Positions 24,099-32,846 of a stretch of 64,000 bases of DNA are shown one piece after another. This DNA is from Paenibacillus sp. An7. GTDB lineage: Bacteria; Bacillota; Bacilli; Paenibacillales; Paenibacillaceae. Location of the stretch: the NCBI RefSeq assembly GCF_009870785.1, contig NZ_WTWX01000006.1, positions 62,001-126,000 on the forward strand, written 5' to 3'. A program made the translations under genes and the position numbers. The first letter of the stretch is position 1, and the number at the start of each line of letters is the position of its first letter. Under the pieces are notes generated by a model. The model worked only from the letters and a program-made list of their open reading frames with translations, had not been told where the DNA came from and ran no database searches.

Positions 24099-25493
24099 TT
24101 GAGTAATCCACTTCCTATGTATAAAGAAAAATCGAATACCTTCTTGAATAAATATTTTACTGGAAAGACGCTTGATTTCAGGCAAATTATCGCGATTATT
24201 ATCCCGATATTTGTGGATCAGGCTTTTATTATTTTAATGGCCCTGTTAAATACAGCGATGATTGCATCATCCGGCGTTGCTGCCGTAAGTGCCGTGAGCA
24301 TGGTCGATTCGATCAATATTTTCCTCGTTAACGTATTTGTCGCGGTAGCCACAGGGGGAACCGTCATTGTTGCTCAGTATAAAGGGAGCCGTAATGAGGA
24401 GATGGTATCGAAATCGGCTACACAGGCTATTACAGCAGTAGCGATTCTTTCCGTAGTCATATGCGGGCTGGTTATTACTTTTCATAACCCTATACTGAAT
24501 TTGTTATTTGGTAAGGCGGAGGCAGAAGTTTTTGAGAATGCTCGAGTCTTTCTTATAGGCAGCTGTATTTCTTATCCGTTCATTGCGATATTTCAGGCCG
24601 TAACTGGTGTTCTACGCGGGGTAGCAGAGACGAAGGCTTGTCTAGGGTTGTCACTCATCATGAACCTTACGTATCTTGGACTGAATATTTTGCTTATTAC
24701 TGTATTCGATATGGGAATTATGGGTCTCGTTATTTCCATGATCACAGCACGGGTGCTGGGTATGTGTATCTCGATGTATTACCTAATAAAAATAAATCAG
24801 ACTCTAAAATACAAGGTTAAAGAAGCTCTAAAATTGGATTTTTCAATCCTCAAAAGGATTATGGCGGTTGGCATTCCATTTGCCGCTGAGCAGATGTTCT
24901 TTAACGGCGGGAAACTGCTCACTCAGACGTTTATTGTTCAGCTTGGAACGCTAGCGATTACCGTGAATGCAATCAGCGGCTCTATATCACTGTTGTTCCA
25001 GATTGGGGGCAGCGCGCTTAGTATCGCGATTGTCACTGTAGTAGGTCAGTGTATTGGTAATGGGAATATACCGGACGCAAGGAAATTTATTAAGTCATTT
25101 ATCGGCTTGTCGACTGCGTTTTTTATTGTGGTCGCTGCTCTTATCCTTCCGCTGTTTCCGTTCATCGTTGGATTATTCTCGCCGCCGGCTGAGATTGTAC
25201 CTGATATCTTTGCACTCACACTGCTGATTGCCATTATCCAGCCGATTTTCTGGTCGATAAGTTTTATTCTTCCTTCTGCACTGCGTGCAGCTGGAGATTC
25301 AAACTTTACCTCCTTAACTTCTTTACTGTCGATGTGGGTTCTCCGTGTATTCTTAGGATATTTTCTGGGAATTACACTGGGACTTGGGATCATGGGGGTA
25401 TGGATCGCTATGGTCACGGAGTGGAGCGTTCGCGGGGTGATTTTCTGGATTCGATTCCGCGGAGACAAGTGGTATCGTCGTAAACTGATATAA
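24099..25493 (+). CDS. MATE-family efflux transporter
   Basis: A 464-aa membrane protein with 12 hydrophobic segments in two six-helix halves, as in the MATE fold (NorM/DinF type). Examples are the early VDQAFIILMALLNTAMIAS and the mid-protein AAEQMFFNGGKLL. It exports cationic drugs or metabolites with Na+ or H+ antiport. The TTG start used here has only a weak AGAG upstream; an ATG at 24117 is an alternative. It is transcribed away from tetR and followed by a terminator. Confidence 0.87.
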   Translation: MSNPLPMYKEKSNTFLNKYFTGKTLDFRQIIAIIIPIFVDQAFIILMALLNTAMIASSGVAAVSAVSMVDSINIFLVNVFVAVATGGTVIVAQYKGSRNEEMVSKSATQAITAVAILSVVICGLVITFHNPILNLLFGKAEAEVFENARVFLIGSCISYPFIAIFQAVTGVLRGVAETKACLGLSLIMNLTYLGLNILLITVFDMGIMGLVISMITARVLGMCISMYYLIKINQTLKYKVKEALKLDFSILKRIMAVGIPFAAEQMFFNGGKLLTQTFIVQLGTLAITVNAISGSISLLFQIGGSALSIAIVTVVGQCIGNGNIPDARKFIKSFIGLSTAFFIVVAALILPLFPFIVGLFSPPAEIVPDIFALTLLIAIIQPIFWSISFILPSALRAAGDSNFTSLTSLLSMWVLRVFLGYFLGITLGLGIMGVWIAMVTEWSVRGVIFWIRFRGDKWYRRKLI

Positions 25494-25509
25494 TCTAATA
25501 TTATCATCG

Positions 25510-25541
25510 GAGAGGGCTGAATCGTCAGCTCTCTTTTTTTT
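25510..25541 (+). terminator. Rho-independent terminator
   Basis: GAGGGCTGA pairs with TCAGCTCTC (one G-U) around ATCG, followed by eight T. Confidence 0.8.
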
Positions 25542-25712
25542 GCATTCAATTACATTTATCACACCCATATTAGAAACATCTTAAGTATTTTCCTTATTTT
25601 GTACTAAAAATATCATAAAATGTCTAAACTTGAATTATTCATTTCGATTCGTGAGTATGATAAATTAAAAAAGGTTTGGACACGACCAATAACTGAGGGA
25701 GGCTTTCATATA

Positions 25713-27332
25713 TTGGATTGGCAAGAGATATTGTTTAAGTTTGTCGGGGGACTCGGCATCTTTCTATTTGGTATCAAATTTATGTCAGACGGTCTACAAA
25801 AGTCGGCCGGTGACAAAATGCGCGGGATTTTGGAAAAGTACACTACAAATCCGATATTGGGCGTTCTAGTTGGAATTATCGTTACTTGTTTAATTCAGTC
25901 CTCTTCTGGGACGACAGTAATGGCAATTGGACTTGTAAACGCTGGACTTATGACACTTAGACAAGCAATTGGGGTTGTGCTCGGTGCAAATATCGGTACA
26001 ACGATGACTGCATTTATTGTCGGGATCAAAATTGAAGAGTATGCGCTGCCAATTATTGCAGTAGGTGCCTTCTTTTTATTTTTCCTGAATAAAAAGAGAT
26101 TTCAATACATTGGCCAAGTCATCTTTGGTTTTGGTATGTTGTTTCTCGGATTATCTACGATGAGCGGTGGAGTGAAACCGCTTAGGGAATTGCCGGCTTT
26201 TACTGATTTTATGATTCAAATGGCCGACCAACCTGTACTGGGTCTTATTGTAGGTACCATCTTTACCATGGTTGTACAAAGTTCTAGTGCAACCATTGGG
26301 ATTCTGCAGACGATTGCGGATGAAGGGATGATTAGTCTCAGAGGATCTTTGCCGATTCTTTTTGGTGACAACATCGGTACAACGATTACAGCAATCCTTG
26401 CATCCATTGGGGCTTCAATCGCAGCAAGACGTACGGCTTTGGCGCATGTTATTTTTAATGTATGCGGAGCTATTATCTTCATGCTCTTACTGCCTGTTGT
26501 ACTCTGGGTAGTACTGTGGCTGGGAGAAGGCGTGAATATTCGGATGCAGATTGCGTATGCCCACGGATTGTTTAACGTGACGAACACCCTTATCTTCCTG
26601 CCGCTGATTCCTGTACTGGCCTGGATTGTAACCAAAGTCATACCAGGCAAGATGGATGAGATTCAGTTTAAACCGATCTATCTCGATGATCGTCTACTTG
26701 CAACACCAGCTGTCGCATTAGGACAAGCTCAGCATGAAATTGTGCGTATGGGTCAGTATGCAAGAGAGTCGTTGCAGGATGCAACGAAGTTCTTCTTCGA
26801 TCGGGATACGAAGTATGCCGACCTAGCTTTGCAAAAGGAAGAGCTTATTAATGAACTCAATCGCAAAATAACAGATTACATCATTCGCATTCACCAGAAG
26901 AACGGTCTGCCGGCAGGTGAGTCGGAAAAAGCTTCTGGCTGGTTTCAAACGGTTAGTGATATTGAGCGGATCGGCGACCATGCAGAGAATGTTGTAGAGC
27001 TTGCAGAGTTCAGTATCAACCACAAGATTTTGTTCTCGGAAGCGGCTACGAAAGAACTGCAAGAAATGATGGAAGTGGCAGATCAGACGGTAGAGAAGGC
27101 GCTCATTGCACTGGAAGGACAGGACACCGAGGCAGCTAAAGCCGTGTTGGAACTGGAAACGAAATTGGATGACCTTGAAGTTGTGTTCCGCAAAAATCAC
27201 ATCATTCGTCTAAACCAAAATATCTGCTCAAGCAGTGCAGGAACCATTTATTTGGACTTGCTTACGAACCTTGAACGGATCGGAGATCATTGTAAAAATA
27301 TTGCTCAGTTCGTACTTCACGAACAGCACTAA
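25713..27332 (+). CDS. Na/Pi cotransporter family protein with C-terminal PhoU domain
   Basis: A 539-aa protein. TTG is chosen as start because GAGGGAGG lies 10 bases upstream; the open frame upstream has no such signal. The membrane part carries two inverted QSSS motifs (IQSSSGTTVMAIG and VQSSSATIGILQ) and GANIGTTMTAF / GDNIGTTITAI repeats, diagnostic of the NptA/SLC34-like family. The last 200 residues form a PhoU-like helical domain (SDIERIGDHAENVVELAE and LERIGDHCKNIAQFV). It likely imports phosphate or acts as a phosphate-linked regulator in the cell membrane. It is monocistronic. Confidence 0.9.
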   Translation: MDWQEILFKFVGGLGIFLFGIKFMSDGLQKSAGDKMRGILEKYTTNPILGVLVGIIVTCLIQSSSGTTVMAIGLVNAGLMTLRQAIGVVLGANIGTTMTAFIVGIKIEEYALPIIAVGAFFLFFLNKKRFQYIGQVIFGFGMLFLGLSTMSGGVKPLRELPAFTDFMIQMADQPVLGLIVGTIFTMVVQSSSATIGILQTIADEGMISLRGSLPILFGDNIGTTITAILASIGASIAARRTALAHVIFNVCGAIIFMLLLPVVLWVVLWLGEGVNIRMQIAYAHGLFNVTNTLIFLPLIPVLAWIVTKVIPGKMDEIQFKPIYLDDRLLATPAVALGQAQHEIVRMGQYARESLQDATKFFFDRDTKYADLALQKEELINELNRKITDYIIRIHQKNGLPAGESEKASGWFQTVSDIERIGDHAENVVELAEFSINHKILFSEAATKELQEMMEVADQTVEKALIALEGQDTEAAKAVLELETKLDDLEVVFRKNHIIRLNQNICSSSAGTIYLDLLTNLERIGDHCKNIAQFVLHEQH

Positions 27333-27349
27333 AGCACTAGAGAAGAAGG

Positions 27350-27387
27350 AAACCCCCTTTCAGCCATAGCTGAAAGGGGGTTTTTTT
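27350..27387 (+). terminator. Strong terminator
   Basis: AACCCCCTTTCAGC and GCTGAAAGGGGGTT form a 14-bp stem followed by seven T. Confidence 0.9.
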
Positions 27388-27652
27388 ATGTGCTGGCAAT
27401 GAGACTATAAGATCATTTTTCCATTTTATTCATGGAGAATATAATTAAATTCCAGTAATATATGAGAAATACATTATTAATTTTCAGGGGAATCAACGAT
27501 TTTTACAAAACGGCGTTATCCCAGATGATAATTAATAATAAAAGAAGACGAGTTTTGTCAATGAGGCGTACATAAGACCTATGGTAGTCAGAATTAGGTT
27601 CAGTTCTAACCCAAGTGGCAAGCTGCCTTTTACAAGAACAGGGGTGCACGTT
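27388..27652. other. Intergenic region with no recognised element
   Basis: AT-rich, no structured RNA recognised and no convincing promoter found. The open frame reaching back to 27581 has no ribosome binding site. Confidence 0.4.
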
Positions 27653-27967
27653 GTGAGAGTAGTATTAGCTAATGAAGCAGGAGTAACAAAGGACGTTAAA
27701 GTAGGATTTAGTTGGACCACGTTTTTCTTTGGTTTCTTTCCAGCATTATTTAGAGGGGATTTGAAATGGGCAGCCATTATGTTTATCCTTTCTGTAATTT
27801 TTGCCTCCTTTACATTGGGAATTGGTGCGTGGATTTGCGGTATTGTATTTTCTTTTGTTTATAACAAGATTTATATTAAAGAACTTTTGGAAAAAGGATA
27901 CCGCCCAGTAAATGAGTCCGATCGTGCAGTGCTTGAGCGTAACAACATCATATCTAGAATAGCGTAA
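27653..27967 (+). CDS. Small membrane protein, HrgC/DUF2628-like
   Basis: A 104-aa protein. GTG is chosen as start because a GGGG-rich site lies 8 bases upstream. It has two hydrophobic segments (TTFFFGFFPALFRGD and a roughly 25-residue segment), followed by VYNKIYIKELLEKGYRP. Small membrane proteins with this tail are common in Firmicutes and phages; the function is unknown. A strong hairpin terminator follows. Confidence 0.65.
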   Translation: MRVVLANEAGVTKDVKVGFSWTTFFFGFFPALFRGDLKWAAIMFILSVIFASFTLGIGAWICGIVFSFVYNKIYIKELLEKGYRPVNESDRAVLERNNIISRIA

Positions 27968-27971
27968 ACGC

Positions 27972-28011
27972 AAAAAACCTTTTAACGAATCCATCGTTAA
28001 AAGGTTTTTTT
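27972..28011. terminator. Terminator
   Basis: AAAAAACCTTTTAACGA and TCGTTAAAAGGTTTTTT form a long A/T-flanked stem and loop, active in either direction. Confidence 0.85.
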
Positions 28012-28095
28012 ATTTTATTCATGTGAATTGAAAGAAAAGGAGAGAAGAACACAAACTTAGTGGGATTAATCCATGGTTGAGCCGGAAAAAGTCCA

Positions 28096-28138
28096 TTGAT
28101 AACCATTATCAACCAACGTATAATGATAATCATTATCA
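28096..28138 (+). promoter_or_regulatory. Sigma-A promoter overlapped by two Fur boxes
   Basis: TTGATA, a 17-base spacer and TATAAT form a near-consensus promoter. The -35 lies in TTGATAACCATTATCAA and the -10 lies at the edge of TGATAATCATTATCA. The second is a perfect 7-1-7 Fur palindrome and the first has one changed pair. This predicts tight iron repression of the downstream operon. Confidence 0.88.
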
Positions 28139-28187
28139 ATCACTCGTCTACATAGAGAAATAACAATAAATCAGGGGGCATGAAGGT

Positions 28188-29216
28188 ATGAAGAAGGGTT
28201 CATCGTGGAAGTTAGGAATGATCGCTTTAACCATGGTTGTTATGGTGGCGTGTGGGAATCAGGAAGGTTCCGGCAGTGGGACTAGTTCTGATGCTCAGCA
28301 GCAAGCAGCCGCTGATACGACAGCAACTGCTGGATCGGAAGACACTACTCTTGCAACCAATGATACTGCTGCAACGGTCGAGGTAGACGAAGCATTAGTA
28401 GAAGAAATCTTAGCTCAATTTGATAATAAAACACCGAGTACGACCGTAACATTGTCTGTAGCCATTACAGAATTATTTAATGACTTAGGATTATCGCTAG
28501 AAGGTGTACCAACCACACAAAGTGAACTGCCAGCAGCTTATCAAGATGTACAGAAAGTTGGGTCATCTCATCAGCCGGATCTTGAATTGATCGCAAGTCT
28601 GACCCCTGATGCCGTACTGGCACCCGAATCGATTAAAGACAGTATTAACAAAATGCTGGAGCCATCCGGTTTAAAGGGGGCATATCTACCCGTTGATTCG
28701 CTAGATGGTCTCGAAGCTTCACTGGTTGCCATAGGGCGTCTCTATGGCAAAGAAGCAGAGGCTGCGCAAGTGCTGAGTTCTTTTGCTGAACAGGAATCGG
28801 AAATTGTCAAATCAGTAGAAGGAAAAGAAGCTCCATCTGTTATGTTCTTATTCGGTTCCACAGATTATCTCATGCTGATGAATGAAGATACATTTGCCGG
28901 CAGTCTTGCTAGAAATCTGGGAGCAACAAATGTACTTACGGATACACTGCAGTCCACCGAGACGTATGTTCCTTTTAATATGGAAAGTGTAGTGGAAGCC
29001 AACCCAGACGTGATTTTACTTGTAGCCCACGGCGATGCTGAAGCGGTAGCGAAAAAGTTTGAGGAAGATGTGAAGAAGAATGGTGCATGGGAGAAGATGG
29101 ATGCGTTCAAGAATGGAAAAATGAAAACACTGGATTACAACTTGTTTGGTGTCGCTTCTCTATCCAAAACGCCTGACGCTTATAAAGCACTTTCCTCCGT
29201 TTTGTACGAGGAATAG
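28188..29216 (+). CDS. Iron/heme ABC transporter substrate-binding lipoprotein
   Basis: A 342-aa protein. The signal ends with lipobox MVACG (Cys22), followed by a Ser/Gly/Ala/Thr-rich linker to about residue 70. The rest fits the class III periplasmic-binding fold (cluster A-8/FecB type): DLELIASLTPDAVLAP, and SVVEANPDVILLVAHGDAE. It would capture a siderophore or heme at the outer face of the membrane. The HugZ-like gene in the same operon favours heme, but ligand residues cannot be assigned. First gene of a Fur-controlled operon. Confidence 0.87.
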   Translation: MKKGSSWKLGMIALTMVVMVACGNQEGSGSGTSSDAQQQAAADTTATAGSEDTTLATNDTAATVEVDEALVEEILAQFDNKTPSTTVTLSVAITELFNDLGLSLEGVPTTQSELPAAYQDVQKVGSSHQPDLELIASLTPDAVLAPESIKDSINKMLEPSGLKGAYLPVDSLDGLEASLVAIGRLYGKEAEAAQVLSSFAEQESEIVKSVEGKEAPSVMFLFGSTDYLMLMNEDTFAGSLARNLGATNVLTDTLQSTETYVPFNMESVVEANPDVILLVAHGDAEAVAKKFEEDVKKNGAWEKMDAFKNGKMKTLDYNLFGVASLSKTPDAYKALSSVLYEE

Positions 29217-29231
29217 GGGGTTTATGAGCTT

Positions 29232-30230
29232 GTGAATACAACAGGGCAGCAGAGAAGCCGGAAGTTTCTTCTTGCAATGACGTATCTCATCTTACTGATC
29301 ATCATTATTCTTGCGATAGGTATCGGAAGCGTGAGGTTATCTCCTGCGGAAGTCCTCCAGACTTTAACCGGATCGGGAAGTGAACAGTGGAACACCATCT
29401 TATGGAATATACGTATTCCCCGCGTGATCCTCGCACTCATCATCGGGGCTAATCTAGCAGTATCGGGTGCGCTGCTTCAAGCCGTAATGCATAATCCGCT
29501 GGCAGACCCTGGTCTGACTGGCGTTTCTAGCGGTGCTGCGGTTACTGTGCTTTTTATTATGCTGGTCATGCCGGAGTTATCTTCGCTTATTCCCATTGCA
29601 GCTATTGTCGGCGGAGGGATCGCTGCAGCGATGGTTTATGGATGGGCCTGGACGAAGACGCAAGGGATAACGCCCATACGCATTATTTTATCAGGGGTAG
29701 CGGTGAATGCAGTATTTGGCGGAGTTATCGGACTGTTATCTATTCTATATAGTGATAAATTACCTGCTGCGCTCTCATGGATGAACGGGAGTTTATCGGG
29801 AAAAGGGATGGATACGGTGTTAACAATTCTACCTTATTCTGCGGTGGGATGGATCATGGCACTTCTATGTATACGGCAGGCGAATATTTTACGGCTTGGA
29901 GAGCAGGCAGCACATAATCTCGGTCAAAACATAAATCGGGTGCGGATTACGCTTTCTTTTGTTGCTGTTTTTCTTGCTTCTGTCTCTGTCTCCATGGTAG
30001 GGCTTGTCGGCTTCGTTGGACTCATTGTTCCGCATATGGCACGTATGATGATCGGTTCGGATTATAAGTACAGTCTTCCTTTTAGCTTAGCCCTTGGAGC
30101 TGTCGTATTAATTATAGCCGATACGATTGGCAGATCGATGTTTAGTCCGCTTGAAATTCCGGCAGGCATTGTAATGGCAATGGTCGGAGGGCCTTATTTT
30201 CTCTATCTGATGCGTAAAGGAGGGGCCTAG
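29232..30230 (+). CDS. FecCD-type iron ABC transporter permease
   Basis: A 332-aa membrane protein with about 10 hydrophobic segments of the BtuC/FecCD family. It has IRIPRVILALIIGANLAVSG, the typical NPLADPGLTGVSSGA segment and VGFVGLIVPHMAR, the conserved FVGLxxPH motif. The start is GTG, 15 bases after the binding-protein stop. A single permease gene is expected to work as a homodimer. Confidence 0.9.
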   Translation: MNTTGQQRSRKFLLAMTYLILLIIIILAIGIGSVRLSPAEVLQTLTGSGSEQWNTILWNIRIPRVILALIIGANLAVSGALLQAVMHNPLADPGLTGVSSGAAVTVLFIMLVMPELSSLIPIAAIVGGGIAAAMVYGWAWTKTQGITPIRIILSGVAVNAVFGGVIGLLSILYSDKLPAALSWMNGSLSGKGMDTVLTILPYSAVGWIMALLCIRQANILRLGEQAAHNLGQNINRVRITLSFVAVFLASVSVSMVGLVGFVGLIVPHMARMMIGSDYKYSLPFSLALGAVVLIIADTIGRSMFSPLEIPAGIVMAMVGGPYFLYLMRKGGA

Positions 30231-30233
30231 ATC

Positions 30234-31007
30234 ATGCTGCAGGTGGAATCAGTACATGTACATTATGGAGAACGACCAATTGTTCAGGACCTGTCGCTTA
30301 CCGTTCAAAAAGGAGAGGTTGTTTCTATTATCGGACCGAATGGGTCAGGGAAATCAACACTGCTCAAAAGCATATCTGGCCTTATTCCTTACGCAAGCGG
30401 CAGAGTGACCATTGAGGGTAAGGAACTTCAAGAAATGAATGTCCGAGAAGTGGCGAAGCAACTATGTATGTTGTCTCAATCAAATGTAAGTCCGATGGAT
30501 ATGACAGTTGGAGACTTAGTCGGTTTTGGACGGATGCCCCATAAAAAGTGGTACGAACAACTCACTCAGGAGGATCGTGAGATCATTCAGTGGGCACTTG
30601 AACAGACGAATATGACAAGGTATGAACACCGTTTGGTTCACTCCTTATCAGGCGGGGAGTCAAGAAAAGCTTGGCTTGCCATGGCTCTCGCCCAGCGTCC
30701 CAAGCTGCTATTACTCGATGAACCGACTACCTATCTGGATATTGCGCATCAACTGGATGTTCTGGAACTGGTGAAGACGCTGAATAAGGTGCTTGGGATT
30801 ACGGTAGTTATGGTGCTGCATGATCTGAATCATGCGAGTCTATACAGCGACAAAGTATGTGTCATTCAGAACGGGGAGCGAAAAGCATATGGAACTCCGA
30901 AGGATGTACTAAACCTAGAATTAATCCGCAGTGTATACGGCGTCGAGGTCGATATAGAGTTAACGAAAGATAGAAAACCTAGAATACACGTACTTCACAA
31001 AATATAA
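30234..31007 (+). CDS. Iron/heme ABC transporter ATP-binding protein
   Basis: A 257-aa ATPase of the FecE/FhuC type. Motifs in order: Walker A GPNGSGKSTL, Q-loop, signature HSLSGGESRKAWLAMALAQ, Walker B LLLLDEPTTYLD and the switch His in VMVLHDLNHA. The start lies 3 bases after the permease stop, showing tight coupling. The Arg-Lys-Ala replacing the usual Q/R-R after LSGGE is a mild variation. Confidence 0.92.
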   Translation: MLQVESVHVHYGERPIVQDLSLTVQKGEVVSIIGPNGSGKSTLLKSISGLIPYASGRVTIEGKELQEMNVREVAKQLCMLSQSNVSPMDMTVGDLVGFGRMPHKKWYEQLTQEDREIIQWALEQTNMTRYEHRLVHSLSGGESRKAWLAMALAQRPKLLLLDEPTTYLDIAHQLDVLELVKTLNKVLGITVVMVLHDLNHASLYSDKVCVIQNGERKAYGTPKDVLNLELIRSVYGVEVDIELTKDRKPRIHVLHKI

Positions 31008-31026
31008 ATAGAGCAGGTGGAAACAG

Positions 31027-31548
31027 ATGATGAATATGACCCGTATCAATATGGAAGAAGTGAAAAATAACTATTTACAATTTGTAGGTGAGCTGAGATC
31101 GCTCATGTTAAGTACGTTAGATGAGGAAGGGAACCCCTTCATTTCCTATGCTCCTTTTGTAGCGCATGACAATAAAATGTACATCTATATCAGCCGCATT
31201 GCAAATCACTATCATTATATGGACAATCGCCCGCAAGTGGACGTGATGCTAATTGAAGATGAAGCAGCTTCGGGTAATTTATTCGCAAGACAGCGGGCTC
31301 GCTTCCCTTGTACAGCGAAAAATGTGGGAAATGAGGGATACCCAGAAGTATTCGCTCTATTCGAAGAAAAGTTTCCGGCGAAACTAGTAACGATGCTGCG
31401 GGGACTCGATTTTTCCTTGTTCGAGCTTACTCCCAAGACAGGAAGATACGTGGCAGGCTTTGGTCTTGCCTTTGATCTAGACCTTGCTGGTGACCAGATT
31501 GAACATGTAGCCCGCGATGGTCATGCCAGCAGCGCAGCAGCGAAATAA
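31027..31548 (+). CDS. HugZ-like FMN-binding split-barrel protein
   Basis: A 173-aa protein of the pyridoxamine-phosphate-oxidase-like split-barrel fold. The N-terminal region LRSLMLSTLDEEGNPFISYA and the C-terminal FELTPKTGRYVAGFGLAFDL match the HugZ/HutZ family of heme utilisation proteins. Members bind or degrade heme to release iron. It follows the ATPase by 19 bases in the Fur-controlled operon, which supports a heme-iron role. AGGTGG precedes the ATG. Confidence 0.8.
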   Translation: MMNMTRINMEEVKNNYLQFVGELRSLMLSTLDEEGNPFISYAPFVAHDNKMYIYISRIANHYHYMDNRPQVDVMLIEDEAASGNLFARQRARFPCTAKNVGNEGYPEVFALFEEKFPAKLVTMLRGLDFSLFELTPKTGRYVAGFGLAFDLDLAGDQIEHVARDGHASSAAAK

Positions 31549-31601
31549 GGGAATAACCCGGTAATGTAAGATGAAATAGAAACAAGGAGGAGAGAAAGAA
31601 A

Positions 31602-32063
31602 ATGTCTACCTTTGCTACAATCATGCCCGTATGGAATGCACTTCAAAGCCGTTTTCTAAATACAGTAAAGCAGCTGACTAACGAAGAACTTGCACTTCGA
31701 ATGGACGATACTTCGATCGGGTATATGCTCAGGCATAATGCCGAGGTAGAGTATATGTTTGCTGCATGGTTTTTTAATAAGCCGATGCCGGAAGAGCTTG
31801 TGATTCATACGAACCGGGGGGCTGCACGCAGTAAAGAAACATTCACAAATCTAGCAGAGCTTGTATCGTTTTTAGAGGAGTCTCAAACCTGGCTTATTGC
31901 GGGAATGTCGGAGCTGCCTGAATCTGAGTGGAACGAGATAAAAAAATGCCCTATTGGCGAATCCACACCGCTTGAAGCCGTAGGAAGGCTTATGTATCAT
32001 ACAGGAATTCATGCAGGACAGATTTCATTTATAAAGAAACAGCATACAGCAAAGCAGGTATAA
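31602..32063 (+). CDS. DinB-family protein
   Basis: A 153-aa four-helix-bundle protein of the DinB/YfiT type. MLRHNAEVEYMF and MYHTGIHAGQISFI hold the three His expected to bind a divalent metal. The family includes thiol-dependent transferases. The RBS is AAGGAGGAG and the gap to the HugZ-like gene is 53 bases, so it is probably the last gene of the iron operon. Its link to iron or heme handling is unexplained. Confidence 0.82.
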   Translation: MSTFATIMPVWNALQSRFLNTVKQLTNEELALRMDDTSIGYMLRHNAEVEYMFAAWFFNKPMPEELVIHTNRGAARSKETFTNLAELVSFLEESQTWLIAGMSELPESEWNEIKKCPIGESTPLEAVGRLMYHTGIHAGQISFIKKQHTAKQV

Positions 32064-32182
32064 GAATAGAGTAGATTAGGAATTGAAGTCGTCAGTAGGG
32101 TCTAGACAGATAAAAGTTTGGTGAAGAGTGAGAGAGCCTATAGATCAGGCAGATGGGTAGAAAATAAAAGATAAATAGATGG

Positions 32183-32212
32183 AGCCCGAGAACCCTCTCT
32201 CGGGTTCTTTTG
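32183..32212 (+). terminator. Terminator of the iron operon
   Basis: AGCCCGAGA pairs with TCTCGGGTT (one G-U), followed by CTTTT. Confidence 0.75.
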
Positions 32213-32355
32213 TATATCTAAGCAGAATGATTATTTACAGGCAAATCAATTTTATATGGAAATAAAGCTTTTATATATCCAGTATATGGATTATTATGGT
32301 ACATAATCTGTTAGCTCTAGCTAGGTTCATAGCCTATAGGAATGACAACCATAAC

Positions 32356-32490
32356 ATGGAAAAGAAAATGAATAATCAAGCGATTATTGATCAGGCCCAA
32401 ATTACAGCGGTGGAGCAGAATTTTGGAATGAGTCCTGAACTGGTTGAAGCGCTCAAGGCGAAAGGATACGATCCTTTTATTAGAAAATAA
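32356..32490 (+). CDS. 44-aa hypothetical protein heading the Lgt-like/radical-SAM cassette
   Basis: A small charged protein, MEKKMNNQAIIDQAQITAVE at the start and LKAKGYDPFIRK at the end, predicted helical with no membrane segment. An alternative ATG lies four codons in. I do not recognise it. It sits 31 bases before the B-box gene, past a terminator, so it is likely the first gene of the four-gene unit. Confidence 0.5.
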   Translation: MEKKMNNQAIIDQAQITAVEQNFGMSPELVEALKAKGYDPFIRK

Positions 32491-32521
32491 ATAACAAAAC
32501 AACCCGAATAGAGGTGAAGTG

Positions 32522-32785
32522 ATGGCGGAATTTCTCTGTATGAACCATCCGGATCAGCAGGCTGTTGCTCAGTGTAGAAGATGTGGTAAGCCGATCTGTG
32601 AGGATTGCTATGACCCAGCGACAGGATATTGCCGTGATCAGTGTATCAATAATGGAGCTGTTCCTTCTGTTCAAGAGCCTAAGAAAAATGTCTTTTTGCA
32701 AGTCGTTGTGGCAATCTTAGCGATCATTGGAGGACTTGCCGTACTCTTAATTACGATATGCGGTGCCTTTCTGTTATCGTACTAA
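32522..32785 (+). CDS. B-box zinc-finger membrane protein
   Basis: An 87-aa protein. ATG is chosen with GAGGTG 5 bases upstream. Residues 1-45 carry a B-box type zinc finger (CMNHPDQQAVAQC, CRRCGKPICEDC, then Cys residues in GYCRDQC). Residues 57-85 form one membrane helix. The zinc finger is expected on the cytoplasmic side or to face a partner. It lies between a 44-aa protein gene and an Lgt-like gene, with 61 bases to the latter. The role is unknown; it may be a membrane-bound adaptor of this cassette. Confidence 0.72.
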   Translation: MAEFLCMNHPDQQAVAQCRRCGKPICEDCYDPATGYCRDQCINNGAVPSVQEPKKNVFLQVVVAILAIIGGLAVLLITICGAFLLSY

Positions 32786-32846
32786 AGGTATTATGAAAAT
32801 GATTCACTAATGTTAGTTATTACTATCGATGTCTAGGAGTGGACTG

